From NCBI GenBank assembly GCA_046046915.1, contig JBJOIT010000048.1:1-21831 (forward strand): 21,831 nucleotides of DNA, given 5' to 3'. The translations under genes and the position numbers were made by a program. Each line of letters opens with the position of its first letter. The first letter of the stretch is position 1. The notes under the pieces were generated by a model. That model saw only the letters and a program-made list of their open reading frames with translations, did no database searches and was not told the DNA's origin. This document shows, one piece after another, positions 1 through 7,321 of this stretch. This DNA comes from JBEEJZ01 sp046046915. GTDB lineage: Bacteria; Pseudomonadota; Gammaproteobacteria; Burkholderiales; Burkholderiaceae_C.

Positions 1-371
1 GAGAAGGATGAGCCACAACCGCAGGTCGTCGTGGCATTGGGGTTCTTGATCACGAACTGAGCACCCTGGAGATCTTCCTTGTAGTCGATCTCTGCACCCA
101 GCAGGTATTGGTAGCTCATGGCATCGATCAGCAGGGACACACCGTTCTTGCTCATGGTGGTGTCGTCTTCGTTGGTGATCTCGTCGAAGGTGAAGCCATA
201 CTGGAAACCCGAGCAACCGCCGCCTTGCACAAACACACGCAGTTTCAGGTCAGGGTTGCCTTCTTCAGCAATCAAATCTGCCACCTTGGCAGCCGCGCTG
301 TCGGTAAACACGATAGGGGCAGGCATCTCAGTCACAACGGTTTCAGCTACGGTCTGGGCAAGGGCGCTCAT
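1..371 (-). CDS. erpA: Iron-sulfur cluster insertion protein ErpA (3' end cut by window edge)
   Basis: A-type Fe-S carrier that receives clusters from the Isc machinery and passes them to apo-proteins, in the cytoplasm. About 123 codons are visible. The three conserved cysteines are present: C53 in GGGCSGFQYGF, and C117 and C119 in TTTCGCGSSF. E. coli ErpA ends CGCGSSFSI, so only about two residues and the stop are missing. The ATG at 371-369 is preceded by GGAG six bases upstream, a good ribosome binding site. The gene lies 57 nt downstream of the bactofilin gene on the same strand and may be cotranscribed with it. The CGCGSSF ending fits ErpA better than IscA or SufA. The N-terminal extension ahead of the conserved domain is typical of betaproteobacterial copies (from memory). 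Confidence 0.93.
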   Translation of the reverse strand, partial: MSALAQTVAETVVTEMPAPIVFTDSAAAKVADLIAEEGNPDLKLRVFVQGGGCSGFQYGFTFDEITNEDDTTMSKNGVSLLIDAMSYQYLLGAEIDYKEDLQGAQFVIKNPNATTTCGCGSSF

Positions 372-428
372 GGCTCACTCCAATAAATCAATGGCCTGAA
401 TAGTACAGTTATTCGCTCAGGAATTTCT

Positions 429-824
429 TCACTGATTATTTGCCGCCAGTTTCAGTGTGGGTTTTTCTTCCCCAACCCCCTCCGGACGCAACAAGCCCGA
501 CACCAAGGCACCTTGGTGCATCTCCAGCGCAGCGTAGGCAAGATCCCCCTCGATGCGCGCCTTGGGCTGCAATTCCAGCAGCACGTTGGCATGTACGGGG
601 CCGCACACTCGGCCATTCACGATGATGTGATCGGCCCTGACCATGCCCGTCACCGTTGCACTTTCCGAGATGACCAGCAGACTGGCTTGTCCCTCAAGTG
701 CGAGTACGTCGCCGGTAATCTCGCCGTCCACGCGCAGGCCGTCGGTAAACCGGACCTGCCCCTGGATTTGGCTGCTCTCGGCAATCAGGCTCCTGATGGG
801 TGGCTGCTTTTTCCTGTTGAACAT
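429..824 (-). CDS. Bactofilin (polymer-forming cytoskeletal protein)
   Basis: Small bactofilin of 131 residues. Bactofilins (DUF583) self-assemble without nucleotide into filaments that scaffold cell-envelope processes. The pattern is typical: a short polar N-terminus (MFNRKKQPPIRSLIAESS) followed by a repetitive right-handed beta-helix core with glycines at turns (QGQVRFTDGLRVDGEITGD and similar), ending in a short disordered tail. A longer in-frame start exists at 878, but it lies inside the upstream gene; the ATG at 824-822 has AGGAG six bases upstream and begins at the conserved MFNRKK, so I chose it. The gene starts 13 nt after the coiled-coil membrane protein gene, so the two are almost certainly one transcript. 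The family assignment is firm; the cellular role in this organism is not visible. Confidence 0.88.
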   Translation of the reverse strand: MFNRKKQPPIRSLIAESSQIQGQVRFTDGLRVDGEITGDVLALEGQASLLVISESATVTGMVRADHIIVNGRVCGPVHANVLLELQPKARIEGDLAYAALEMHQGALVSGLLRPEGVGEEKPTLKLAANNQ

Positions 825-837
825 GTGTGTCTCCTGC

Positions 838-1569
838 TTATGGCAACTTGACCGATTGGGTGGCCTTGATCTGCTCACCCTCCAAGACTTTCACGGTCAG
901 TAATTTGATCACGGCTTGGGCTGGCACGGTCAGTACGCCTTGCAAACGCCCATACTGCGTAAAGGCGAGGGCCTTGGGTCCGTCTGGCAAGTCCATGTTC
1001 CAGGGCTTACCCTGCAGCTGCCCAGATACGCTCACTTCTAGGCGGCCATTGAAGTCTGACACCTTTTTGCCAGACTGCATCACCATCACTTGCCATTTCA
1101 ACTGGGTCGGCTCCAAGCGCTCGGCCTGGAGGCCCCGGATGGCGACGCCCTGCGCACCGACCGCGGGAATCAACTGTTCGAAAAAACCCAGGTCATCACG
1201 CAAGGCCTGGTTATTCGCTTCGAGCTGGCGGTTTTGGGCCAGCAAACTCGTCTGCGCGGCCTTCTCGGCTGTCAGCAGGGTACTGGCAGTGTTGGCAATT
1301 GATTGGGCCTTGTCGCGTTCATCTTTGACCGCCTGCAATTCTTTCTGAAGCACTTGCATCTCGGTCTTGATGCGGGTGAGCTCTTCGGCTGCACCACCAT
1401 CCAAACCGGCGATCTCCCGGCCAAACTCGAAGGCCCACAGTGCAATCGCGGCACAAAACCCAAAGACCAGTGCAGCCATCACCCAGCGCAAAGGCCAGGG
1501 CAAGGCGCTGCGCACCGCCATGCGCGGTGCACTGATGGTGAGGCGACGTCGAAGCAGGCGTAAGCGCAT
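838..1569 (-). CDS. Membrane-anchored coiled-coil protein (DUF6776-like)
   Basis: A 243-residue protein with a basic, arginine-rich N-terminus, one hydrophobic segment at about residues 29-49 (VMAALVFGFCAAIALWAF), and a long charged heptad-like stretch at about 62-136 (EELTRIKTEMQVLQKEL and following) that should form a coiled coil. The C-terminal part is a beta-rich domain of about 100 residues. Positive-inside topology predicts the bulk lies in the periplasm. I recognise this architecture as the uncharacterised DUF6776 family of Burkholderiales, from memory and not checked. It sits directly ahead of bactofilin with a 13-nt gap, suggesting a bactofilin partner or envelope anchor; that is inference. 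The ATG at 1569-1567 is the only start before the transmembrane segment that keeps the basic N-terminus intact. Confidence 0.75.
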   Translation of the reverse strand: MRLRLLRRRLTISAPRMAVRSALPWPLRWVMAALVFGFCAAIALWAFEFGREIAGLDGGAAEELTRIKTEMQVLQKELQAVKDERDKAQSIANTASTLLTAEKAAQTSLLAQNRQLEANNQALRDDLGFFEQLIPAVGAQGVAIRGLQAERLEPTQLKWQVMVMQSGKKVSDFNGRLEVSVSGQLQGKPWNMDLPDGPKALAFTQYGRLQGVLTVPAQAVIKLLTVKVLEGEQIKATQSVKLP

Positions 1570-1619
1570 GAATCAATCCACTGCGAACAACAGAATATGG
1601 CACGAGCAAGCCAGAAACG

Positions 1620-1645
1620 ACAAAACCGCCCGAAGGCGGTTTTGT
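1620..1645 (-). terminator. Rho-independent-type terminator of rplM-rpsI
   Basis: Perfect 11-bp inverted repeat, ACAAAACCGCC and GGCGGTTTTGT, with a 4-nt loop. Read on the minus strand, the loop is UUCG closed by C-G, the exceptionally stable tetraloop common in terminators; on the plus strand it would be CGAA. This, plus the position 125 nt beyond the rpsI stop, assigns it to the minus-strand operon. The U-rich side is formed by the descending arm (GGTTTTGT). Confidence 0.85.
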
Positions 1646-1769
1646 TTTCTCGTACAACAACCAGAGAACTGGCTGGACCGGATCGCCGTACTGACCACAC
1701 AAAATCCAAACCGACCGGGGCCAGCTGGGCGTGTGTAGTGCGGCATGACGACCCTGTCGCCGCGGGCGA

Positions 1770-2162
1770 TTAACGCTTGGAGAACTGTTTGCGACGGCGA
1801 GCACCGTGCAAACCGACCTTCTTACGTTCGACTTCACGCGCGTCACGCGTCACGAAGCCGGCCTTGCTCAGTTCTGGCTTGAGCGTTGCGTCGTAGTCGA
1901 TCAGGGCACGGGTGATACCGTGACGAACTGCACCAGCCTGGCCGGACTCGCCGCCGCCAGCCACGTTGACCATGACGTCAAACGTTTCAGCGTGGTTGGT
2001 CAGCAACAAAGGTTGCTTGCAGATCATGATCGAGGTTTGACGGCCAAAGAACTTAGAAATGTCCTTGCCATTCACAACGATCTGGCCTGAGCCTTTTTTC
2101 AGAAACACGCGGGCGACGCTGGATTTGCGACGGCCGGTGCCATTGTTCCAATCACCAATCAT
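1770..2162 (-). CDS. rpsI: 30S ribosomal protein S9
   Basis: A 130-residue S9 protein, the usual length. The N-terminal NGTGRRKSSVARVFLKKGSG and the C-terminal basic tail ending in RRRKQFSKR are diagnostic; the tail reaches the P-site tRNA in the ribosome. The ATG at 2162 has AAGGAG seven bases upstream. It starts 11 nt after rplM, the universal bacterial rplM-rpsI pair, and is followed by a strong hairpin terminator at 1620-1645. Confidence 0.98.
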   Translation of the reverse strand: MIGDWNNGTGRRKSSVARVFLKKGSGQIVVNGKDISKFFGRQTSIMICKQPLLLTNHAETFDVMVNVAGGGESGQAGAVRHGITRALIDYDATLKPELSKAGFVTRDAREVERKKVGLHGARRRKQFSKR

Positions 2163-2173
2163 CTCAAGGCTCC

Positions 2174-2605
2174 TTAGATTTCCAACACTTTGGGTTGCTG
2201 GGCGGTGTGGGGGTGCTCAGCACCACCGTAGACCTTGAGCTTCTTGATCATGGCGTAGCCCAGGGGACCCTTGGGCAGCATGCCCTTGACGGCTTTTTCC
2301 AAAGCGCGGCCAGGGTGCTTGGCTTGCATGTCGCGGAAGTTGGTGGCAGTGATACCGCCGGGGTAACCCGAGTGACGGTAGTACACCTTGTCAGTCGACT
2401 TGGCGCCAGTGACGCGCAGTTGAGCTGCGTTGATGATGACGATGAAGTCACCGGTATCGACGTGAGGCGTGTAAATGGCCTTGTGTTTGCCGCGCAAACG
2501 GAGAGCAACTTCGCTGGCTACTCGTCCGAGGACCTTATCGGTCGCGTCAATCACAAACCACTCGTGCGTCACGTCAGCGGGTTTTGCGCTGAACGTTTTG
2601 GTCAT
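2174..2605 (-). CDS. rplM: 50S ribosomal protein L13
   Basis: A 143-residue L13 (E. coli 142), an early-assembling large-subunit protein. The characteristic blocks are present: TFSAKPADVTHEWFVIDATD at the N-terminus, LGRVASEVALRLRGKHK, TGDFIVIINA, YYRHSGYPGG and MLPKGPLGYAMIKKLKVYGG. It is the first gene of the two-gene rplM-rpsI operon, whose transcript probably begins near 2765, leaving a leader of roughly 150 nt. The ribosome binding site is a modest AGAG before the ATG. In E. coli this operon is autogenously repressed by L13 (established for E. coli); whether that holds here is not visible. Confidence 0.98.
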   Translation of the reverse strand: MTKTFSAKPADVTHEWFVIDATDKVLGRVASEVALRLRGKHKAIYTPHVDTGDFIVIINAAQLRVTGAKSTDKVYYRHSGYPGGITATNFRDMQAKHPGRALEKAVKGMLPKGPLGYAMIKKLKVYGGAEHPHTAQQPKVLEI

Positions 2606-2777
2606 GAGTTTTCTCTTTGAGAGGGTTTGCCCAACCTAAGGGGTTGGAATCCTTGCGGCTCTTTTCCACGGTCGGTTTTCCTCTGAAGGGAATCTCTTAG
2701 GTGGGTTTTGCTATTGGGTTTGACGCCCAGCATCTTCGCCGCGGAGCCACAAAAGCGCTGCGAAGCCCGCGATTATA
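2606..2777 (-). promoter_or_regulatory. rplM: rplM promoter (-10 TATAAT at 2777-2772) and long leader
   Basis: The minus strand carries a perfect TATAAT at 2777-2772 with no convincing -35 box 16-18 bases upstream. Transcription from it would give a leader of about 150-160 nt before the rplM ATG. Two hairpins are visible in the leader: arms at 2760-2765 and 2734-2739 (CTTCGC / GCGAAG), and a 6-bp stem at 2642-2647 and 2631-2636 (CCAACC / GGTTGG, 5-nt loop). The second lies about 25 nt upstream of the start codon. The -10 is well supported. A regulatory role for the hairpins is inference, based on the E. coli precedent of L13 repression at this operon's leader. Confidence 0.6.
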
Positions 2778-2811
2778 CGAAAGAGCGAACACTTCGGGTT
2801 ACCATTTGAAG

Positions 2812-3705
2812 ATGTTCAGTTACCGCCACGCCTTTCACGCCGGCAATCACGCAGATGTGCTCAAGCACACCGTCCTGATCGCCACGCTTCAATACCTGAT
2901 TGAAAAGGACACGGTGCTGACAGTGCTGGACACCCATGCCGGTGCCGGACTGTACCGGCTGGACGGCGATTACGCCGAAACCAGTGGCGAAGCGGCCCAA
3001 GGCATCAAACGCCTGCAGGCACCCGAAGCGCAGCCTACTGTCACGGCACCGGCGCTGCAAGGCTACCTTGAAATGGTGGCCAGCTTCAATGCCAAGGGCA
3101 GCCACAAGGTCTACCCGGGCTCCCCCTTCATCATTCAGCGCCTGCTGCGCGAGCGCGACAAACTCAAGTTGTTCGAGCTGCACCCCACCGATGCCAAGAC
3201 ACTGGCTGCCAACATCGCCCAACTCGATGCTGGCCGCCAGGTGGCCGTGCTGCGTGAAGATGGCTTTGAGGGCATCAAAAAGTTTCTGCCCCCGCCAGCC
3301 CGGCGCGCCATGCTGTTGTGCGACCCGAGCTATGAGCTCAAAAGCGACTATGGCCGGGTGGCCGAGATGATGGCAGACGCCCTCAAGCGATTTGCCACCG
3401 GTACTTATATGGTGTGGTACCCCCTGATTCCCCGGCCCGAGGCGCACGACCTACCGCGCAAGCTGAGAACTTTGGCTAACAAGGCGGGCAAAAGCTGGCT
3501 GAACGCCTCTCTGACCGTCAAATCGAGCAAGCTCATCTCTGACGCATCAGGTGAAACGCAGCGCCCTGGCCTGCCCGCCAGCGGCATGTTCGTGATCAAC
3601 CCTCCTCACACCCTCAAAGCCTCGCTGCAGGCGGCACTGCCCGAGATGGTGCGCCTACTGGGTCAGGACCACAATGCCGCGTTTGCACTGGAGTCTGGCG
3701 GGTAA
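2812..3705 (+). CDS. rlmJ: 23S rRNA (adenine(2030)-N6)-methyltransferase RlmJ
   Basis: A 297-residue SAM-dependent methyltransferase that N6-methylates A2030 of 23S rRNA in E. coli. The family hallmark MFSYRHAFHAGNHADVLKH begins exactly at the ATG at 2812, so I discard the longer in-frame start at 2701, which would also run across the divergent rplM promoter. The SAM-binding motif is VLDTHAGAGLY. The catalytic motif IV is DPSY at residues 171-174 (DPPY in E. coli), a conservative change also seen in other members (from memory). Only a weak purine stretch (GAAG) precedes the start. It is transcribed divergently from rplM and is probably a single-gene unit. Confidence 0.93.
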   Translation: MFSYRHAFHAGNHADVLKHTVLIATLQYLIEKDTVLTVLDTHAGAGLYRLDGDYAETSGEAAQGIKRLQAPEAQPTVTAPALQGYLEMVASFNAKGSHKVYPGSPFIIQRLLRERDKLKLFELHPTDAKTLAANIAQLDAGRQVAVLREDGFEGIKKFLPPPARRAMLLCDPSYELKSDYGRVAEMMADALKRFATGTYMVWYPLIPRPEAHDLPRKLRTLANKAGKSWLNASLTVKSSKLISDASGETQRPGLPASGMFVINPPHTLKASLQAALPEMVRLLGQDHNAAFALESGG

Positions 3706-3728
3706 ATACAAATAGGCTCCACCGGCAA

Positions 3729-3781
3729 GAATCACTTGCCACCTTCACAGATCCGTCACAAAGAACGGGGCAAGGTGATTC
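3729..3781 (+). promoter_or_regulatory. Long-arm hairpin between rlmJ and rfbB
   Basis: GAATCACTTGCC at 3729-3740 is complementary to GGCAAGGTGATTC at 3769-3781 over 12 base pairs, with a single bulged G at 3775 and a 28-nt loop. The 5' arm can alternatively pair with GGCAAG at 3724-3729 in a small 6-bp hairpin, so two exclusive folds exist. No U-run follows, so it is not a canonical terminator. It could be a bidirectional pause site, a leader element of the rhamnose operon, or a protein-binding dyad. No convincing promoter was found in 3706-3829. Confidence 0.4.
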
Positions 3782-3829
3782 ATAGTTAAGCATTGAAGTG
3801 TTAGAGATTCGTTTTGGGAGATTTTTGAG

Positions 3830-4930
3830 ATGACCATCCTTGTGACCGGCGGTGCCGGCTTCATCGGCAGCAACTTCGTGCTGGACTGGCTCAGTGCCTG
3901 TGATGAGCCAGTGGTCAACCTCGACAAACTCACCTACGCCGGCAACCGCCACAACCTGGCCAGCCTGGATGGCGATGCACGCCACACTTTTGTGCAAGGT
4001 GACATCGGTGATACCGCGCTGCTCAGCCAACTTCTGACACAACACCAACCCCGCGCGGTGCTCAACTTCGCGGCTGAAAGCCATGTGGACCGCTCCATCC
4101 TGGGCCCGGGCGAATTCATCCAGACCAACATCGTGGGCACTTTTGGCTTGCTGGAAGCTGTGCGTGCTTACTGGGGGACGCTGCCTGCCCCAGCGAAGGC
4201 GGACTTCAGATTCCTGCACGTTTCCACCGACGAGGTGTACGGCTCGCTGGGCAAAGACGAGGCCGCCTTTACCGAGCAGCACCGCTACGAGCCCAACAGC
4301 CCTTACTCGGCCAGCAAGGCCGCCAGCGACCACCTGGTACGTGCCTATCACCACACTTACGGCCTGCCGGTGCTCACCACCAACTGCAGCAACAACTACG
4401 GCCCTTATCACTTTCCAGAAAAGCTCATTCCCCTGATGATCGTCAACGCCCAAGCCGACAAGGCCTTGCCGGTGTATGGCGACGGCATGCAGATCCGCGA
4501 CTGGCTGTACGTCAAAGACCACTGCAGCGCCATCCGGCGCGTACTGGACGCTGGCACGCTGGGTGAGACCTACAACATCGGCGGCTGGAACGAAAAGCCC
4601 AACATCGAAATTGTGCACACCGTTTGCGCCTTGCTGGACGAACTCAAACCCCGGGCGGATGGTCATCCGTACAAGAACCAGATCAGCTACGTGACGGACC
4701 GGCCCGGCCACGACCGCCGCTACGCCATTGATGCCCGCAAGATTGAGCAGCAACTGGGCTGGAAGCCCGCAGAAACCTTTGAGACCGGCATCCGCAAAAC
4801 CGTGCAGTGGTATCTGGACCACCCCGACTGGGTGGCGCAGGTGCAAAGCGGTGGCTACCGGGAGTGGGTCAGCCGGCAATACGGCAACGGCCAGCCTAAC
4901 GGAGACAGCGCCTCACCCGCTCAAATCTGA
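3830..4930 (+). CDS. rfbB: dTDP-glucose 4,6-dehydratase
   Basis: Second step of dTDP-L-rhamnose synthesis: dTDP-glucose to dTDP-4-keto-6-deoxyglucose, NAD-dependent, cytoplasmic. A 366-residue extended short-chain dehydrogenase. It has the Rossmann motif TGGAGFIG (residues 6-13), the catalytic T133-D134-E135 in STDEVYG, and Y159-x3-K163 in YSASK. NNYGPYHFPEKLIPLMI and GDGMQIRDWLYV are family signatures. The ATG has GGAG nine bases upstream. It is the first gene of the rfbBDAC operon, 11 nt ahead of rfbD. Also named rmlB. Confidence 0.97.
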   Translation: MTILVTGGAGFIGSNFVLDWLSACDEPVVNLDKLTYAGNRHNLASLDGDARHTFVQGDIGDTALLSQLLTQHQPRAVLNFAAESHVDRSILGPGEFIQTNIVGTFGLLEAVRAYWGTLPAPAKADFRFLHVSTDEVYGSLGKDEAAFTEQHRYEPNSPYSASKAASDHLVRAYHHTYGLPVLTTNCSNNYGPYHFPEKLIPLMIVNAQADKALPVYGDGMQIRDWLYVKDHCSAIRRVLDAGTLGETYNIGGWNEKPNIEIVHTVCALLDELKPRADGHPYKNQISYVTDRPGHDRRYAIDARKIEQQLGWKPAETFETGIRKTVQWYLDHPDWVAQVQSGGYREWVSRQYGNGQPNGDSASPAQI

Positions 4931-4941
4931 GGTCCTCCGCC

Positions 4942-5868
4942 ATGAAAATCCTCCTCCTGGGCAAAGATGGACAAGTGGGCTGGGAGCTGCAACGTTCCCT
5001 GTGCCCACTGGGCGAACTGGTCGCACTAGGCAGACACAGCGCCAGCAATCCAGGTCAGCTCTGCGGCGATCTCGCTGATCTGGCAGGCCTGGCCCAGACC
5101 GTGCGCACCGTGGCGCCCGATGTCATCGTCAATGCAGCAGCCCACACCGCCGTCGACAAGGCAGAGTCCGAGCCCGAACTGGCCCAGACCCTGAACGCAC
5201 TGGCACCTGGCGTGCTGGCCACCGAGGCCCAAAAACTTGGCGCCTGGCTGGTGCACTACTCCACTGATTACGTGTTTGATGGCAGCGGTAACGCCCCCTG
5301 GTCTGAAGATGACATCACGGCACCTTTGAGCGTGTACGGTCAGAGCAAACTTGAAGGTGAGCGCCTAATCCAGGCCAGCTGCCAGCGCCACATCATTCTC
5401 AGGACCAGCTGGGTGTATGGCGCGCGCGGGGGCAACTTTGCAAAAACCATGCTGCGCCTGGCTCAGGAGCGTGACAGCCTGAACGTCATCAACGACCAGA
5501 TCGGCGCCCCCACTAGCGCTGAGCTGTTGGCCGACGTGGCGGCCCATGCGATACGTGCGGCCCGCACCCAGGCTGGCCTGGCAGGCCTTTACCACTGCGT
5601 GGCCGGTGGGGAGACAAGCTGGCATGGCTACGCCCGCCATGTGCTAGCCCAAGCCCAGGCGCTGGGCTGGCGCCTCAAGGTCGGGGCTGATATGGTGGGT
5701 GCCATTCCTACGTCCAGCTACCCCACGCCGGCACGCCGACCCCTGAACTCGCGCCTCAACACGGTAAAGCTAAGGAATGCATTTGGGCTGGCACTGCCCC
5801 ACTGGCAAGTTCAGGTCGATCGCATGCTGCAAGAAATCACCAAAAGCACAGGGAACAAAACATCATGA
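4942..5868 (+). CDS. rfbD: dTDP-4-dehydrorhamnose reductase
   Basis: Last step of dTDP-L-rhamnose synthesis, the NAD(P)H reduction of dTDP-4-keto-L-rhamnose. A 308-residue SDR-type enzyme with GKDGQVGWEL as nucleotide-binding loop (residues 8-17), T108-D109 in STDYVFDGSG, and Y132-x3-K136 in YGQSK. These match the Thr/Tyr/Lys catalytic set of RmlD. GAGG lies upstream of the ATG. Its stop overlaps the rfbA start in ATGA (5865-5868), so translation is probably coupled. Confidence 0.96.
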   Translation: MKILLLGKDGQVGWELQRSLCPLGELVALGRHSASNPGQLCGDLADLAGLAQTVRTVAPDVIVNAAAHTAVDKAESEPELAQTLNALAPGVLATEAQKLGAWLVHYSTDYVFDGSGNAPWSEDDITAPLSVYGQSKLEGERLIQASCQRHIILRTSWVYGARGGNFAKTMLRLAQERDSLNVINDQIGAPTSAELLADVAAHAIRAARTQAGLAGLYHCVAGGETSWHGYARHVLAQAQALGWRLKVGADMVGAIPTSSYPTPARRPLNSRLNTVKLRNAFGLALPHWQVQVDRMLQEITKSTGNKTS

Positions 5869-6764
5869 GCGCAGGCAAGAGCCTCGCCCGCAAGGGCATC
5901 ATATTGGCCGGCGGATCGGGCACCCGCCTGTACCCGGCCACCCAGGCGGTCAGCAAGCAATTGCTGCCCATCTACGACAAGCCCATGATTTACTACCCTC
6001 TCAGCGCCCTGTTGCTGGCCGGCATACGTGAGGTGCTGATCATCTCCACCCCGCAAGACACGCCTCGTTTCGAGCAGCTGTTGGGTGACGGCAGCCAATG
6101 GGGCCTGCAACTGAGCTATGCGGTACAGCCCTCGCCAGACGGTTTAGCTCAGGCCTTTTTGATTGGTGAAACTTTTCTGAACGGCGCCCCAAGTGCCCTG
6201 GTGCTCGGAGACAACATCTTTTACGGCCACGACTTTGCGGCCCTTTTGCACAAGGCCAATGAGCGCACCACCGGCGCCACCGTGTTTGCCTACGCCGTGC
6301 AAGACCCCGAGCGCTATGGCGTGGTGGAGTTTGATGCCACCGGCCGGGCCATCAGCCTGGAAGAAAAACCCAAAGCACCCAAGTCACGCTACGCCGTGAC
6401 CGGACTGTACTTTTACGATGACCAGGTGGTAGAGCTGGCCAAGCAGGTGCGTCCCTCTGCCCGAGGCGAGCTCGAAATCACCGACCTGAATCGCATGTAC
6501 CTGCAGCAAGGCCAGCTCGATGTGCAAACCATGGGTCGCGGCTATGCCTGGCTGGACACCGGAACCCATGAGTCCATGCTAGAGGCAAGCCAGTTCATTT
6601 ACACCATCGAAAACCGCCAGGGCCTGAAGGTCGCCTCGCCTGAAGAAATCGCCTGGCGCCACGGCTGGATCGACGATGCCCAGCTCGAAAAACTGGCCGC
6701 TCCGCTGGCCAAGTCCGGCTATGGCAAGTATTTGCAGGGTTTGCTCACCCACAAGGTGTACTGA
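5865..6764 (+). CDS. rfbA: Glucose-1-phosphate thymidylyltransferase
   Basis: First committed step of dTDP-L-rhamnose synthesis: glucose-1-phosphate plus dTTP to dTDP-glucose. A 299-residue protein with the pyrophosphorylase signature KGIILAGGSGTRLYPAT (residues 10-26), the sugar-binding SKQLLPIYDKPMIYYPLS, LVLGDNIFYG holding a metal-binding aspartate, and EKPKAPKS. The length matches RmlA. The enzyme family is feedback-inhibited by dTDP-rhamnose (known for RmlA). The gene overlaps rfbD by 4 nt at its start and rfbC by 1 nt at its end. An internal start closer to KGIIL is possible, but the ATGA overlap favours 5865. Confidence 0.97.
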   Translation: MSAGKSLARKGIILAGGSGTRLYPATQAVSKQLLPIYDKPMIYYPLSALLLAGIREVLIISTPQDTPRFEQLLGDGSQWGLQLSYAVQPSPDGLAQAFLIGETFLNGAPSALVLGDNIFYGHDFAALLHKANERTTGATVFAYAVQDPERYGVVEFDATGRAISLEEKPKAPKSRYAVTGLYFYDDQVVELAKQVRPSARGELEITDLNRMYLQQGQLDVQTMGRGYAWLDTGTHESMLEASQFIYTIENRQGLKVASPEEIAWRHGWIDDAQLEKLAAPLAKSGYGKYLQGLLTHKVY

Positions 6765-7321
6765 TGAACGTCACGTCTACGGCGATTGCCGATGTGCTGC
6801 TGATCGAGCCTAAGGTCTTTGGCGACGACCGCGGTTTTTTCTTTGAGAGCTTCAACCAGCGCGCCTTTCAGCAGGCCACCGGCCTGAACCTGAGCTTTGT
6901 GCAAGACAACCACTCCAAGTCGGCCCAAGGTGTGCTGCGCGGCCTGCACTACCAGGTGCAGCAGCCACAGGGCAAACTGGTTCGGGTGGTGGCAGGCGAG
7001 GTGTTTGACGTGGCGGTCGACATTCGCCCTGATTCCCCCACCTATGGGCAATGGGTCGGCGAAATCCTGTCTGCCGACAACAAACGGCAGCTGTGGGTGC
7101 CGCCGGGCCTGGCGCACGGTTTTGTGGTGTTGTCAGAGAGCGCCGAGTTTCTGTACAAGACCACCGACTACTACGCCCCCGAACATGAGCGATGCATCGC
7201 CTGGAACGACCCCACGCTGGCCATCGTCTGGCCGGCCATGAACGAGGGCCCCAAGCTGTCGGCCAAGGATGCCGCCGGAGGCCGTTTTGTAGAGATGACA
7301 CAGGAGTTGCGCCATGGCTAA
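6764..7321 (+). CDS. rfbC: dTDP-4-dehydrorhamnose 3,5-epimerase
   Basis: Third step of dTDP-L-rhamnose synthesis. A 185-residue cupin-fold epimerase with the signature GVLRGLHYQ holding the catalytic base H62, K72 in QGKLVRVV, the acid tyrosine around 131 (EFLYKTTDYY), and D169 in LSAKDA. The N-terminal LIEPKVFGDDRGFFFESF is typical of the family. The start overlaps the rfbA stop in TGATG, and the end overlaps the next gene by 8 nt, so the whole set is one translationally coupled operon. Confidence 0.97.
   Translation: MNVTSTAIADVLLIEPKVFGDDRGFFFESFNQRAFQQATGLNLSFVQDNHSKSAQGVLRGLHYQVQQPQGKLVRVVAGEVFDVAVDIRPDSPTYGQWVGEILSADNKRQLWVPPGLAHGFVVLSESAEFLYKTTDYYAPEHERCIAWNDPTLAIVWPAMNEGPKLSAKDAAGGRFVEMTQELRHG

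Noticed and set aside
2701..2811. N-terminal extension of rlmJ from the start at 2701
   Set aside because: RlmJ conservation begins exactly at the ATG at 2812, and the extension overlaps the divergent rplM promoter.
3779..3807. Possible rfbB promoter TTCATA-17 nt-TAGAGA
   Set aside because: Only 4/6 and 3/6 matches to consensus; spacing alone is not enough.
3614..4879. Minus-strand open frame of 421 codons opposite rfbB
   Set aside because: Antisense shadow of rfbB and the rlmJ end; no domain recognised.
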